Assembly: GCA_002105175.1 (NCBI GenBank) | Contig: MCGE01000004.1 | Span: forward strand, 930,001-994,000 | Direction: 5' to 3' | DNA: 64,000 bases | DNA from: Absidia repens | Lineage: Eukaryota > Mucoromycota > Mucoromycetes > Mucorales > Cunninghamellaceae | Shown here: one piece after another, positions 47,100-56,680 of the stretch | Numbering within the stretch: position 1 is the first letter of the stretch | Layout: the number at the start of each line of letters is the position of its first letter | The notes under the pieces: model-generated | Database searches by the model: none | What the model was told of the DNA's origin: nothing | Seen by the model: the letters and a program-made list of their open reading frames with translations, nothing else | Program-made: the position numbers and the translations under genes

Positions 47100-48424
47100 C
47101 TACATATCATCATCACTAGCGGCCACTGCATCACCTTCATCTTCGTCGCCACTAACAAGTTCATTTTCCTTTTCAGCTTGAGCAAGAAGAGCAGCAAAGT
47201 CCTTATCGTCAGTTTCGGACACCAATTTCGCTTCCTTTTCCACCTTGAATCTGGCCCATTTGTGACTTTCTAAACTTTCCTTGATGGAATTGATGGCCTT
47301 TTCCATGACTGTGAAGCCAACCGACTTTTCCAAAGCATCCGCAGTAACGACATATAAAGGAGCAGCAAGATAGGTGACTTTGATGGGGACATCTTCAGTA
47401 GATTGGCTTTCGCCAGCTTCCAAAGCAGCCTTGATTGCCAACACACCGTCCATACCGGTGCATCTAAGATCGAGTTCTACAAGAAAATTAAAAAAGAGTC
47501 AATACTCCTTTCCCTTGAGTGATTTTCTCCCTCCTTCCTAAAACATACGTGCACGGATCTTGACAGGTTGAGGGGTCATACGTCGTTTGATGTTGTTAAC
47601 CAATTCATTTCGGACAGCATCTGTCATTTCAATACCTTCAAATACAGCAGATGGATCACTAAGATATATATAGAAGAAGAGAGAAAAAAATGCGCAGCGA
47701 GTGAGTCATGCTGTGTTAGACTCTACGTCATTCCAAACCTCCCCTTATGTAGATTATTACTTACGCGATGGCAACCTTGAAAGCATCATAAGCATGACCA
47801 AACTTCCGATATAAAGGCCAGCCCACCGATGTGTAGAGATCAATTAGTGGGATGTCATGCTTTTCAGCAACATGACGTAAAATGGAGTGGACAGCCTTGG
47901 ATTTGTTGAATTTCTCTTCGCATCGAGCAATATCTTCAGGGGTCACACGGCGTTTCGACAAATCGATATAGCCTATTATCATAAGAGGAAGAAGAAGGGA
48001 AATGGCTTGGTGTTAACGCTATCCATGTCCTTTCTTTCAAGTATTCTTCAAGACCCATTCTTCTATTGTTATTTTGTGCCTACCTTTTTCTTCATCCACT
48101 CTGAGTACAACTACCACTTCATTTCGTCCAACACGGATCAGTTTTTGTACTGAGCGAATACGTCGTCGAGATAATTCTGACAAAAGGATCATACCTTCAC
48201 GGTCTCCATATTCGAGCTATACATAGATATCAATAAGAAATAAAATTAGAAGTTGAGCCATCAATCGAAAGTGTAGATACATTCAAAGCTTTTTGACTCA
48301 GTAAATACTTTACCAAACGAACGTAGGCACCCATATCGGCAATTTGTCTGACATTCACCATGACAACATCGTCGACTTGGGGGAATTCATTTTCGTACAT
48401 GCGACAGTGGAATTTGTCACTCAT
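47100..48424 (-). CDS. SUI2: translation initiation factor eIF2 alpha subunit
   Basis: Five exons (48424-48314, 48216-48084, 47972-47765, 47658-47549, 47476-47100) give 312 aa, the usual length. The N-terminal S1 fold has [19 protein letters not shown] and [20 protein letters not shown]. Ser53 (Ser51 in standard numbering) lies in the [12 protein letters not shown] target loop of eIF2 kinases, so stress control by Gcn2-type kinases should operate. A helical domain follows ([20 protein letters not shown]...AYDAFK), then the C-terminal alpha-beta domain and an acidic tail ([15 protein letters not shown]). It carries initiator tRNA to the ribosome as part of the eIF2 heterotrimer. All diagnostic blocks are intact. 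Confidence 0.97.
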
Positions 48425-48488
48425 TTTCGTAAAAAGTTTATAAGGGAAAGGAAAAAGGCCTTTTTTTTTTTAGCGCCAGCATCGAGTA

Positions 48489-48521
<33 letters not shown>

Positions 48522-48890
48522 TGTGAGGAAAAAAGTCACGGTATTTTTTAAAACCCAGAGCACACCTAATGTACACCATTAAGGATTTGATCCTTTACTG
48601 ATTTATCTAAATACATGACATTTGCCAACTACAATAATTAAAATGGAATAATATTTGCGCTGACTTTTCAATTTTGTTTGGATTTTGTTTTGGAAATAAA
48701 ATTTACAGCACATAGCTGTCAGCACAAGCTACATTTCCGCGTGCTTGAAATGTCATTTCGACTTTTTTGTAGATATGGCTTTCGCTGGCGAATGTGAGAC
48801 AAACTTCGGTTAACTGTATTTTTGCATATATTTAATCTCTATTTATTTAAAGAATATGGAAAATAATAAGCCTCTCTATACTTTATGATT
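48425..48890. other. promoter of the eIF2-alpha gene
   Basis: T-rich leader region followed by AT-rich DNA. No gene or RNA recognised. Confidence 0.5.
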
Positions 48891-49275
48891 TTTAGTCGTA
48901 AATGTTGGCCAGTTTTTTTTTTTTCCCGAAGGGACTATGAAACCGATGATGAGAGCGTTGCTGTCCAGCATGGCGATCTTCAGATGTTTGTCGACTGTGA
49001 TTCCGTTCCTCAGCAACCTAAGGCAACAAAATGCAAGGGGTAGTTAATGAACTGATCATTGGCATGGATGTAGAAAGGAAAATGGCACCAACTGCTCATG
49101 ATCCAATGGTTGCTTCAGGGCGGTGGGTAGACATTCAAGTATGCATACCAGTATCAGCGTGCAATCACTGTCATACTGTATTTCACGGCCCGTCAACTTC
49201 TCCAAGCGGAAGACCTGGACACCTGGTCAGACCCTCCTCCTCCACGTAGCAAAAACGTGTTGATGTTTACAGTGT
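48891..49275 (+). pseudogene. possible decayed coding fragment, unidentified
   Basis: The plus strand reads RRDYETDDESVAVQHGDLQM and VDCDSVPQQPKATK to about 49035; one frame over it continues MQGVVNELIIGMDVERKMAP and WVDIQVCIPVSACNHCHTVF to a stop near 49249. Composition and residue mix are coding-like but a frame change is needed. No family recognised. Confidence 0.25.
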
Positions 49276-49722
49276 AAGGTACAAAAAATAAAAAATAATA
49301 AACCCCCCCCTTCCCCAGTAATTCATGTAGACTCACTACACTACTCTTTGTTTTTTCTCCTTGGCTGCCTTATCATCTTCTATCTCAATTTTTATTTGGC
49401 GAATGTCAATTTCGTTTCTTCCCCATTCCAAAATAGTTGCTCCTCGTCTCAAAATATTTTCCCACTAACCCAAATTCTTATTTTCCCGATCCCAACTTTA
49501 TTTTGTCACCTTCTCAATTTATTTACACTTCATCTGAATAAACTGTAGTTGATGCAGAGTGTGGAATTGGGAATGGCAATTTAGACTCCGTCACGCTTAG
49601 CTTTGAGTGCAGCCATGTTTTTCCCTGTTTTATTTTTTTTGCTTTTCATTCCTATTTTTAATTTTTATAATTTATCCACTTCCTTCATCTATACCTTGTG
49701 ATATCTATATTCTGTTTAAAGC
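49276..49722. other. promoter and leader of the MAPKK gene
   Basis: Pyrimidine-rich leader directly upstream of the MAPKK start at 49723. No gene seen. Confidence 0.5.
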
Positions 49723-50830
49723 ATGTCTTTAGCACCCGAAACGGCTGAATTGAGTGTTGGAAGCAGTAGCCCTCAACCAAAAGTGGGTAAACGAAACCCA
49801 GGTCTCAAACTATCACCTCAACATTTACAAACTACTCCTCCAAGTGGCTCCTCACCAAACGGTTCCCAAGCAAGCAACAACACTTTAAGGGAAAAAATAG
49901 ATCATCTGATGGGCAGCAATGGAAACGTAGGTGCAAGCGGTGACGGACTTTCAGCATCCAATGCCAACAATTCTGGTTCCATCGCAGCTTATTATGGTGG
50001 CCCACCTCCAGTTGAAGAAGAGACATCGTTGGCGGCTTCTTATCTTGCAGCCTCTCAGCAACAACGACAACAACAACGAGAAAATACTCAGCAAGAACAA
50101 AGGAGTTCTCAATTGACTTCTAATGGCTCTGATGCCAACATCACCATAGAAAATCAAGCTAGCACAGGGCATGTATCTTCATTACGAGCACCTCCCTTGC
50201 CTATCTCAACCAATTCAACAATACAACATCATCATCATAGTCAATTGGATACCAACATTGTAGCTTCGGCAACAAATAGATTATCGTCATCAGCACATGA
50301 ACAACAACATACCTTCAGCAACAATAACAGTGACTCAGCCAACCTGGACCCGACAATTCCTCATGACGTTCAAGCCAAGGATTTGGAACTTTTAAAACGA
50401 CTAGGCGAAGGAGCTGCTGGTACAGTACGTAAGGTCTTCCATAAACCCTCCAACTTGGTGATGGCAAAAAAGGCAAGTTATTCTTTTGATTATGATATGC
50501 TAGTCTACATATTAAGGCTAATACTATTTATATAGTCCATCTCCACTGATCCCGATCCGGCAGTACAGCGACAGATTCTTCGTGAATTAGCCTTTTTGAA
50601 AACATGCAACTCTCCATATATTGTGTCGTTCTATGGTGCGTTTTTGGACGAAGGTGAAACCACTGTGTCTATGTGTATGGAATATTGCGAAGGCGGTAGT
50701 TTACAGGATATATATACTCGGGCGAAAGAACGTGGCGGAGTCATTGGTGAAGCAGTATTGGAACGAATTGCAGAATCTGTATGCAAAGGATTGATTTACT
50801 TACATTCAAAACGAGTCATCCATAGAGGTA

Positions 50831-50887
<57 letters not shown>

Positions 50888-51550
50888 AGGGGAACTGGAA
50901 ACGGACTATTCTATTCACAAATCATATCACTTATTAGACATCAAACCGTCAAATATTCTGGTGACAAGGAATGGGGATATCAAATTATGTGACTTTGGTG
51001 TCTCTGGCGAATTGATCAACTCAGTAGCAGAAACATTTACAGGAACGCAATACTACATGGCTGTAAGTAGAGATCTAATGAAGCTGCAATATGTAACTGT
51101 ACTCATTGGGCGTTTTTTTTTTTTTTTTATTGAATAGCCTGAGCGGATAAAGGGAAATGCTTATGCGGTCCAATCTGATATATGGTCTTTGGGATTAACC
51201 TTGATTGAAGTATCGCAAAACGAACCTGCTTTACCACCTCCTGGCCAACCTGATCTGTCAATATTTGAATTACTGGATTTTATTGTGCGGCAACCTGTGC
51301 CTGAGATTCAAGGCGATCACATATCTGATGAATGCAAGAATTTTGTGGCTATTTGGTAAGTCGCGCCTGCTTAGATGCTCTAAAGATCTTCTTCTATAAT
51401 ATAACTCTTTTCGCTTTTACGCATAGTTTGACGAAGGATCCTTATTTGCGACCTCCTCCTGCAAGAATGTTGGAACACCCATTCATCAAGATGTGGGAGA
51501 CTCGTGTAGTGGATATCGCCCAGTTTGCGAAGGACGTTTGGGGATGGTAA
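49723..51550 (+). CDS. MKK1: MAP kinase kinase, Mkk1/Mkk2/Pek1 type
   Basis: Five exons (49723-50472, 50536-50827, 50938-51062, 51138-51355, 51427-51550) give 502 aa. The first 220 residues are Ser/Gln/Asn-rich and disordered, typical for fungal MAPKK regulatory regions. The kinase domain runs from about 222: glycine loop LGEGAAGTV, lysine in [25 protein letters not shown], catalytic loop HRDIKPSN (Asp348), DFG at 366-368, and activation loop S376-VAE-T380-FTGT for phosphorylation by a MAPKKK. The ARAKERGG-type and [14 protein letters not shown] segments point to the cell-wall-integrity MAPKK rather than Ste7 or Pbs2. Intron 1 appears to be a GC-AG intron (AAG then gcaagt) and intron 2 has a 54-base A run next to its donor. 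Confidence 0.92.
50832..50885 (+). repeat. 54-base poly-A run in MAPKK intron 2
   Basis: Uninterrupted A run beginning four bases after the exon-2 end, on the coding strand. Confidence 0.95.
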
Positions 51551-52576
51551 CGTAGTCTTATCATTAGCTTTAGCATTTTTGTTTTTTGTTAGTTTCTTAT
51601 TTTTTTTTTTTTTAACATTATCCAATCCATCAAATAAAAGTTTTTTTGTTTTTGTATATCATATTTATATGAAACTGGTCTTCGTTTGCTGATGACTTAC
51701 AGACAAAAATTAGTGTATATCATAGTAGAAATTGCGCATGATTCATAACTATTTAATCTTTTAATTGCTTATACGCGATTATATGTATATGCATATATAG
51801 GTATATAGATAAATATTATCATCATCAGTAAACCATGAAGATGTATTCCATATGTATAGCTATCAAATTAAGTTGAAAGTAAAGCGCGTTTGCTCGAATG
51901 GCAATGCGGTGTTTGAAAAGCATGCTACCGAGTTCGTGGAAATGAGCCTTCGGCCTTTGCTGGGCCATGGAATTTAGGCGTGCAGCCAATATCTCAAGTT
52001 ACACAAGCTCAGCATACGTAAAAACCCGGCCGTTATGCCAAAAGCATAAAACGCCTATGCGTAGTAAAATAAAAGGCCATAGGTAGTATCACGCGGTTTT
52101 GAAAAGTATAGCTTTTTTGAAAAAAAGAAAAGACTATAAAACAAAAAAGGCAATCGATCATTTTTCGCTTTCCTTTTCCATGATTGTGGAGTAAAAAGAA
52201 GCACAGCACAGATCACGTCAAATCGTCACTATTTATAAGTATCCAATGGCATAAACGAAACACCCATTATAGTCTTATCGCTCTGTATTTATATCGGTAT
52301 AAAGGCAATATAACGTTGGTGATTGGGCAAAAACAAGAAATTGAAAAGATGGTAGTGTGGCATAATCACCTCAGTTGGTTGACTGCTGGGATAATTTTTG
52401 CAAAGTGATAATGTCATTCAAGCAAGCGCATCCACAAAAACAGAGATTTGCGATAACTTTGTTATTATATAAAAAGGGCAGTAAGATTGTGACATGTAGA
52501 GATATATTTTATATTTTCTTTTCTTTTCTTTTGCGTAATCAAGTATATCATAAATTTTTCAATCAATTTTCATATA
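51551..52576. other. intergenic with a small coding-like relic
   Basis: Mostly AT-rich. At 51875-52045 a GC-richer island reads, in one plus-strand frame, KVKRVCSNGNAVFEKHATEF and VEMSLRPLLGHGI, a stop, then ACSQYLKLHKLSIRKNPAVM. This looks like an old coding fragment; no family recognised. It was also considered as an RNA gene, but no tRNA cloverleaf could be formed. Confidence 0.3.
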
Positions 52577-52780
52577 ATGGGTTATCAATGGTGTTATTCT
52601 GCTGGATCTGTGTGGGTTCCTTTTGATAAAGGGACGCAAATCACGATTGAGAACCTCTGGCGGCGATCAGCAGCTGCATGGATCTATGTGGGAAGCTTTC
52701 ATGATAAGGCTTATGTCAGTGGACCAGGTCTCTATGTACATTATGCAGGCAACAATTATACAATTTTTCGATCCTGCTAA
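52577..52780 (+). CDS. small hypothetical protein, possibly WWE-like
   Basis: A 67-aa intronless frame starting at a good ATG after a T-rich leader. It is rich in aromatic residues in a regular pattern: WCYSAGSVWVPFDKGTQITI, then IENLW, WIYVGSF, AYVSGPGLYVHYAGNNYTIF. The VWVPFD, IE-x-LW, repeated beta-strand and YTIFR order resembles a WWE domain (as found beside DDHD phospholipases or PARPs) but without certainty. A TATAAA-like box lies at about 52135. It could also be a fragment of a larger decayed gene. Its neighbours give no hint. Confidence 0.4.
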   Translation: MGYQWCYSAGSVWVPFDKGTQITIENLWRRSAAAWIYVGSFHDKAYVSGPGLYVHYAGNNYTIFRSC

Positions 52781-53346
52781 TGGGATTCTTGCAAAAATCA
52801 AAAAAAAAAAAAAAAGGATGGTCAACACCGTCTCCTTCAGGTGTCTGTCAAACAAAATGGTACCTGAATATCTATTCTCCGCTATATTTTTTATTTCTCA
52901 TATCCCTTGTAAAAACCACTCAATATTATGAAGACTATGTACATATATCACTTTCATCAGCATCCCCAAATTTATACTTCTATGATCTCTATGAACACTT
53001 TTTTTATCCTTTCAAATAAATTACTGCAGAACTGCCTATGATATAAGCTCAAATCAGCGAAATTTTATTTATTTACTGTACGTCCAGTACATTAAAAGAG
53101 AAATTTATGATATGTATGCTGGTAAACTAAATACTGTACCTTTACTATAATTACAGTCTTTGCCATATTTCATTATCGCATCCCTGCTTACATTTCGTGC
53201 GTCCTTCACTGCCTTTTTTTTTTTTTTTTTTTTTTTATCAGCCCATTGACTAAATTTTTAAGCCATTCAAGAAATCATTCACTGCGATGTATCATACATT
53301 TCGAACCCCATCGCTGTACTGTAAACTGAACGCTGCGCACAAACTA
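52781..53346. other. intergenic; family-B repeat segment
   Basis: AT-rich. At about 53205-53345 (cttcactgcc, T run, ctgtactgtaaactgaacgc) it resembles 21230-21400. No gene. Confidence 0.4.
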
Positions 53347-53660
53347 TTGTTAAAGTCGTCTCATACGTAACCCTTTATTTTCTATGATATGTTGATTTCA
53401 AAGTCATCGTGATCATAAAAGAAAACAAACCACCGCGCGGCCCATGTTGAATGGTAGAGCTTGCCTTTATAGGAAACAGAGCCATAGTGCTGCTGATCGT
53501 GGTTGCTGTGAAAGGATGAACTGTCATTATTGGATGGTGGCTGCTGCTGTCAGGATAAGAAAGCAACAATGACGATGGTACTACATGGTGTTGATTGTTG
53601 TAATAAAAACAATACTGTCTTTTGGATCCAAAAATAATATCAAATAATTTCCTCACTCGA
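53347..53660 (-). pseudogene. decayed coding half of family A (copy 8)
   Basis: The minus strand begins with CFYYNNQHHVVPSSLLLSYP next to the repeat and later, after a frame change, reads AARWFVFFYDHDDFEINIS and stops at about 53382. It corresponds to the frame beside copy 7 (FFYNSQDH) and copy 9 (LYYNNQCH). Not a functional gene as it stands. Confidence 0.4.
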
Positions 53661-53667
53661 GATTTTT

Positions 53668-54350
53668 TTCAAGTAACGCGACGTGGAATTTTTTTATTTA
53701 CAACCGATTTTTATTTTTTCGCTCTCTCTCTTTTTCTTTTCATTTCCTTTTTCCCTTGAAATTTTTCTTCACCATTCGAATTTTTTTGAGGCTATTATGA
53801 TATTTAGATTAGTGTCAGGACTAGTTTAGAAGGGCTTCTGATCAGGGATTACAAGATGCATGGTGAAGCCCTTTCATTTTGGATTCAGGATTTAGAACCG
53901 CCATTGGTTGGCTTTCTGGAGCCTCCATTAGCTTAGTTTAGTATTAGTTTGCCATAGTTTGTATCTACATTCAAATAAAATATATATCTTTATACATTCA
54001 TCAACGAAATATGTCCCATTAGTCTCTTTCATGTGTTGTGCAATAGACCCCATTTTTACCCTCTTTCTAATAGGTTAGTGCTAGCCATTATTACCCTTCA
54101 ATAAAAGATACGTCGTTATCCTTTTCCATGCTTTGTACTGTGCTGTAAATTATATTCGCTCCCATTTTACAATTGTTTAGTTAGCTTAGTGTTGACCATT
54201 CTTTAGATCTTAATATGATCTTACTCATGATCCTTTTTGTAGATCCCTCCATTAAGCATCATAGTTATAATTTACCCCTTCGACCTTACTATTAGTACCT
54301 ATCCCTAAGTTTTAATAATAAATACCTTTTTATAGACCATCTTCTCACTA
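53668..54350 (+). repeat. family-A dispersed repeat, copy 8
   Basis: Forward copy with an eroded E-box end (gcgacgtggaattt), the conserved block at 53805-53885 (gtcaggactagtttagaagg, gcatggtgaagccctttcat), ctacattcaaataaaatata near 53972 and a full tail to about 54335. It faces copy 9, 0.8 kb away, as an inverted pair. Confidence 0.85.
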
Positions 54351-55129
54351 ATTTCAATTAATTCCGTTACCACCTGACACAATGTCAATACTACCCATAG
54401 TACTTTCGTCAGTATCGCTCAGTATTTGTAGTATTCATAGTTTTCTGTTTATCAACCTTTGGTATCATAGTATAGACTTTTTTTTTTATTACACATGGCA
54501 GTCAATAAAGAAGGCAATTACTTTAAATATACTACAGTATGAATGCGTTTAATTTTTTATTATTTCAAAAAACTGGCTACCGGACCTTTTTGGGCGCATG
54601 ATAATGATGTACTGTAGACCTCAATTGTTGTAATTGTTTTGGTATTTTCAAGCTTCTTGCGCGGATCAGAATACTCCCGCATTGGACTCGCGATTTCAGA
54701 ACATTGTTGTGCTACCAAAAAGATAATCTACCGAGCGTCAAGAAGGAGGCTATTGCAGTGAGATTTTTGGTATTTACGCCCCCCCCAATTTGCATCCTGG
54801 TGGAGTCACTTGATGTACACCTATGGCTTCAGTTCGTTGTTATTATTATCATTCTCCACATGCAAGATAAATAACTAATTAATATATTCAATATCTCTAT
54901 TCTGGAGGGGTCAACGCTAGTAACATGACCTTCAGTAAATGGTATGAATGGAGCCATCTTCCATATCAAATAACCTAATATTTCCAAATGTCACTCAGAG
55001 AGAAAGCAAAGATGCTTTACAGTATTGTACGCTGATAACTACACTAATGACACAATTTAGATTCAATAATATAAAGGTCAACTGAGAATGAGTTCACATT
55101 TGATATGGATTGACCTAAATCTGCCGATC
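54351..55129. other. spacer between inverted family-A copies 8 and 9
   Basis: AT-rich loop region with no gene, containing a poly-C patch (cccccccc at about 54779). Confidence 0.5.
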
Positions 55130-55895
55130 AATCACTGTGACTCAAGCGCCAGTAATTGTAGTGGGCGAGGTAGAAGGGGGGTATATGGTAGGACGCTCAC
55201 GAAATATCTAAAATAATAATTTTTCTTACTGACTAGTGGGTCAGAGAATGAATAATAAAAAGAACTTATTTTATTGAAGTAGTATGGTAATAGTAAACTG
55301 AAAGTGCGAGGTTCATTGTGCTAAAGGTCTAATATAGGTATCATTAGAGAGTTTGAAGAATGGTCAACACTCATTTAAAGGGACACTTGTAATAAGGGAG
55401 CTAATATATTATACATAATAGGGTGTGAGAGAGGCTAAAGGAATACCTTTTATTGAAGCACAACAACTGACAATACTAATCAAAAGCCGGTCATGGCAGT
55501 AAAAAAAAAAGGGACCTATTGCACAGCACATGAGAGAGACTAATGGGACAATTTTCATTGAAGAAAGCAAAAAGAAACGATTTTATTCAGATTGAAGTTC
55601 AAACTGTGGATACACTATCGCTAAACTAAGCTAATGAAGGTTTCAAAAAAACCAATTCATGTTGAGCTGAACTCCTGATTCCAATATGAAAGGGCTTCCC
55701 CATGCTTCTTGTAACATGATCTGAAACCCTTCTAATCTAGTCCTGATACTAATCTAAGATCATAATAGCCTCAAAAAAATTCGAATGGTAAAGAAAAATT
55801 TCAAGGGAAAAAGGAAATGAAAAGAAAAAGAGAGAGAGCGAAAAAATAAAATCGGGGAGTAAATCATAAAAATTCACGTGGGCGGCATTTGAATC
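55130..55895 (-). repeat. family-A dispersed repeat, copy 9
   Basis: Reverse copy: E-box end at 55870-55895 (aattcacgtgggcggcattt), conserved block at 55687-55760 (gaaagggcttccccatgctt, cttctaatctagtcctgata), tail signals (ttattgaag) at about 55271, 55450 and 55555. Inverted partner of copy 8. Confidence 0.85.
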
Positions 55896-55924
55896 TTCCC
55901 CATCGTCTGAGATTTTTTTACTTG

Positions 55925-56155
55925 GGTTGGTGGTAATCTTTATGGCCACAAAAAAGGAGCCCATCGCTTTTTATTTCTTTATTACAACAACCAATGCCAT
56001 GCAATATCATTATGTAATAGTTTTATTTTATTGCCAGAAACCGTCACCATTCAATAATATCAGCATTATAACGCAAAAAATAAGCAGCGATGAAAGTAAT
56101 AAAACAAGACTGATTGGCGAACTCTGGAAAGGTTTAGTTTCACCCACATAATATT
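55925..56155 (+). pseudogene. decayed coding half of family A (copy 9)
   Basis: Plus strand reads LYYNNQCHAISLCNSFILLP and then a stop, matching the start of the relic beside copy 8. A different frame stays open to 56151 but has no similarity to the other copies and is not called a gene. Confidence 0.35.
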
Positions 56156-56506
56156 CTCTTTTGCTTTGGTAAATTTCTTGACATTTCATCCAAAATTAAC
56201 CAAATTTATATATCTAAGACTAACTGACCATGTAACTGTGTTCTTTTTCACCTAAGGTCTATTGTCACGTAGTAAACTACCTTTATCATAGCATTTCTGA
56301 GACCAATTTTCCAAGTGTATGCTGACCTAAATCATATCATATATGATGTAAGCTTTATTTATTTACATGAATATATATATACATAAATGCATTCAAATTG
56401 AGTAAACCCCACCCATTTCAATGGTGTAAAAGACATAGTAACAAACATAACAAAAAAGTCATTTCACTTTATTATATATAAAATAAACAAATGAATAAAC
56501 TATAGA

Positions 56507-56538
<32 letters not shown>

Positions 56539-56680
56539 CAATCTTCAATACACGCTCCCTCACACGTCCCAACGTTAAACAAATACATATTCAGTATCGC
56601 TAATCTAAAAAGAGACGAAATACAAATTCTAAGCCGCAGTCATTGTGATATCACCATCATGAGTCCGCAAAGTCGCCTAT
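56156..56680. other. 3' flank of the ARB1 gene
   Basis: AT-rich downstream region of the minus-strand ABC gene, with a poly-A run at about 56510-56535. No gene seen. Confidence 0.6.

Noticed and set aside
51880..51970. tRNA-like segment (gctcgaatggcaatgcggt, gagttcgtggaaatgagcc)
   Set aside because: No acceptor stem or anticodon arm of proper size could be paired; it reads better as a coding relic.
55927..56151. 74-codon frame right of copy 9 as a gene
   Set aside because: A different frame matches the relics of the other copies, and this one has no similarity to anything recognised.
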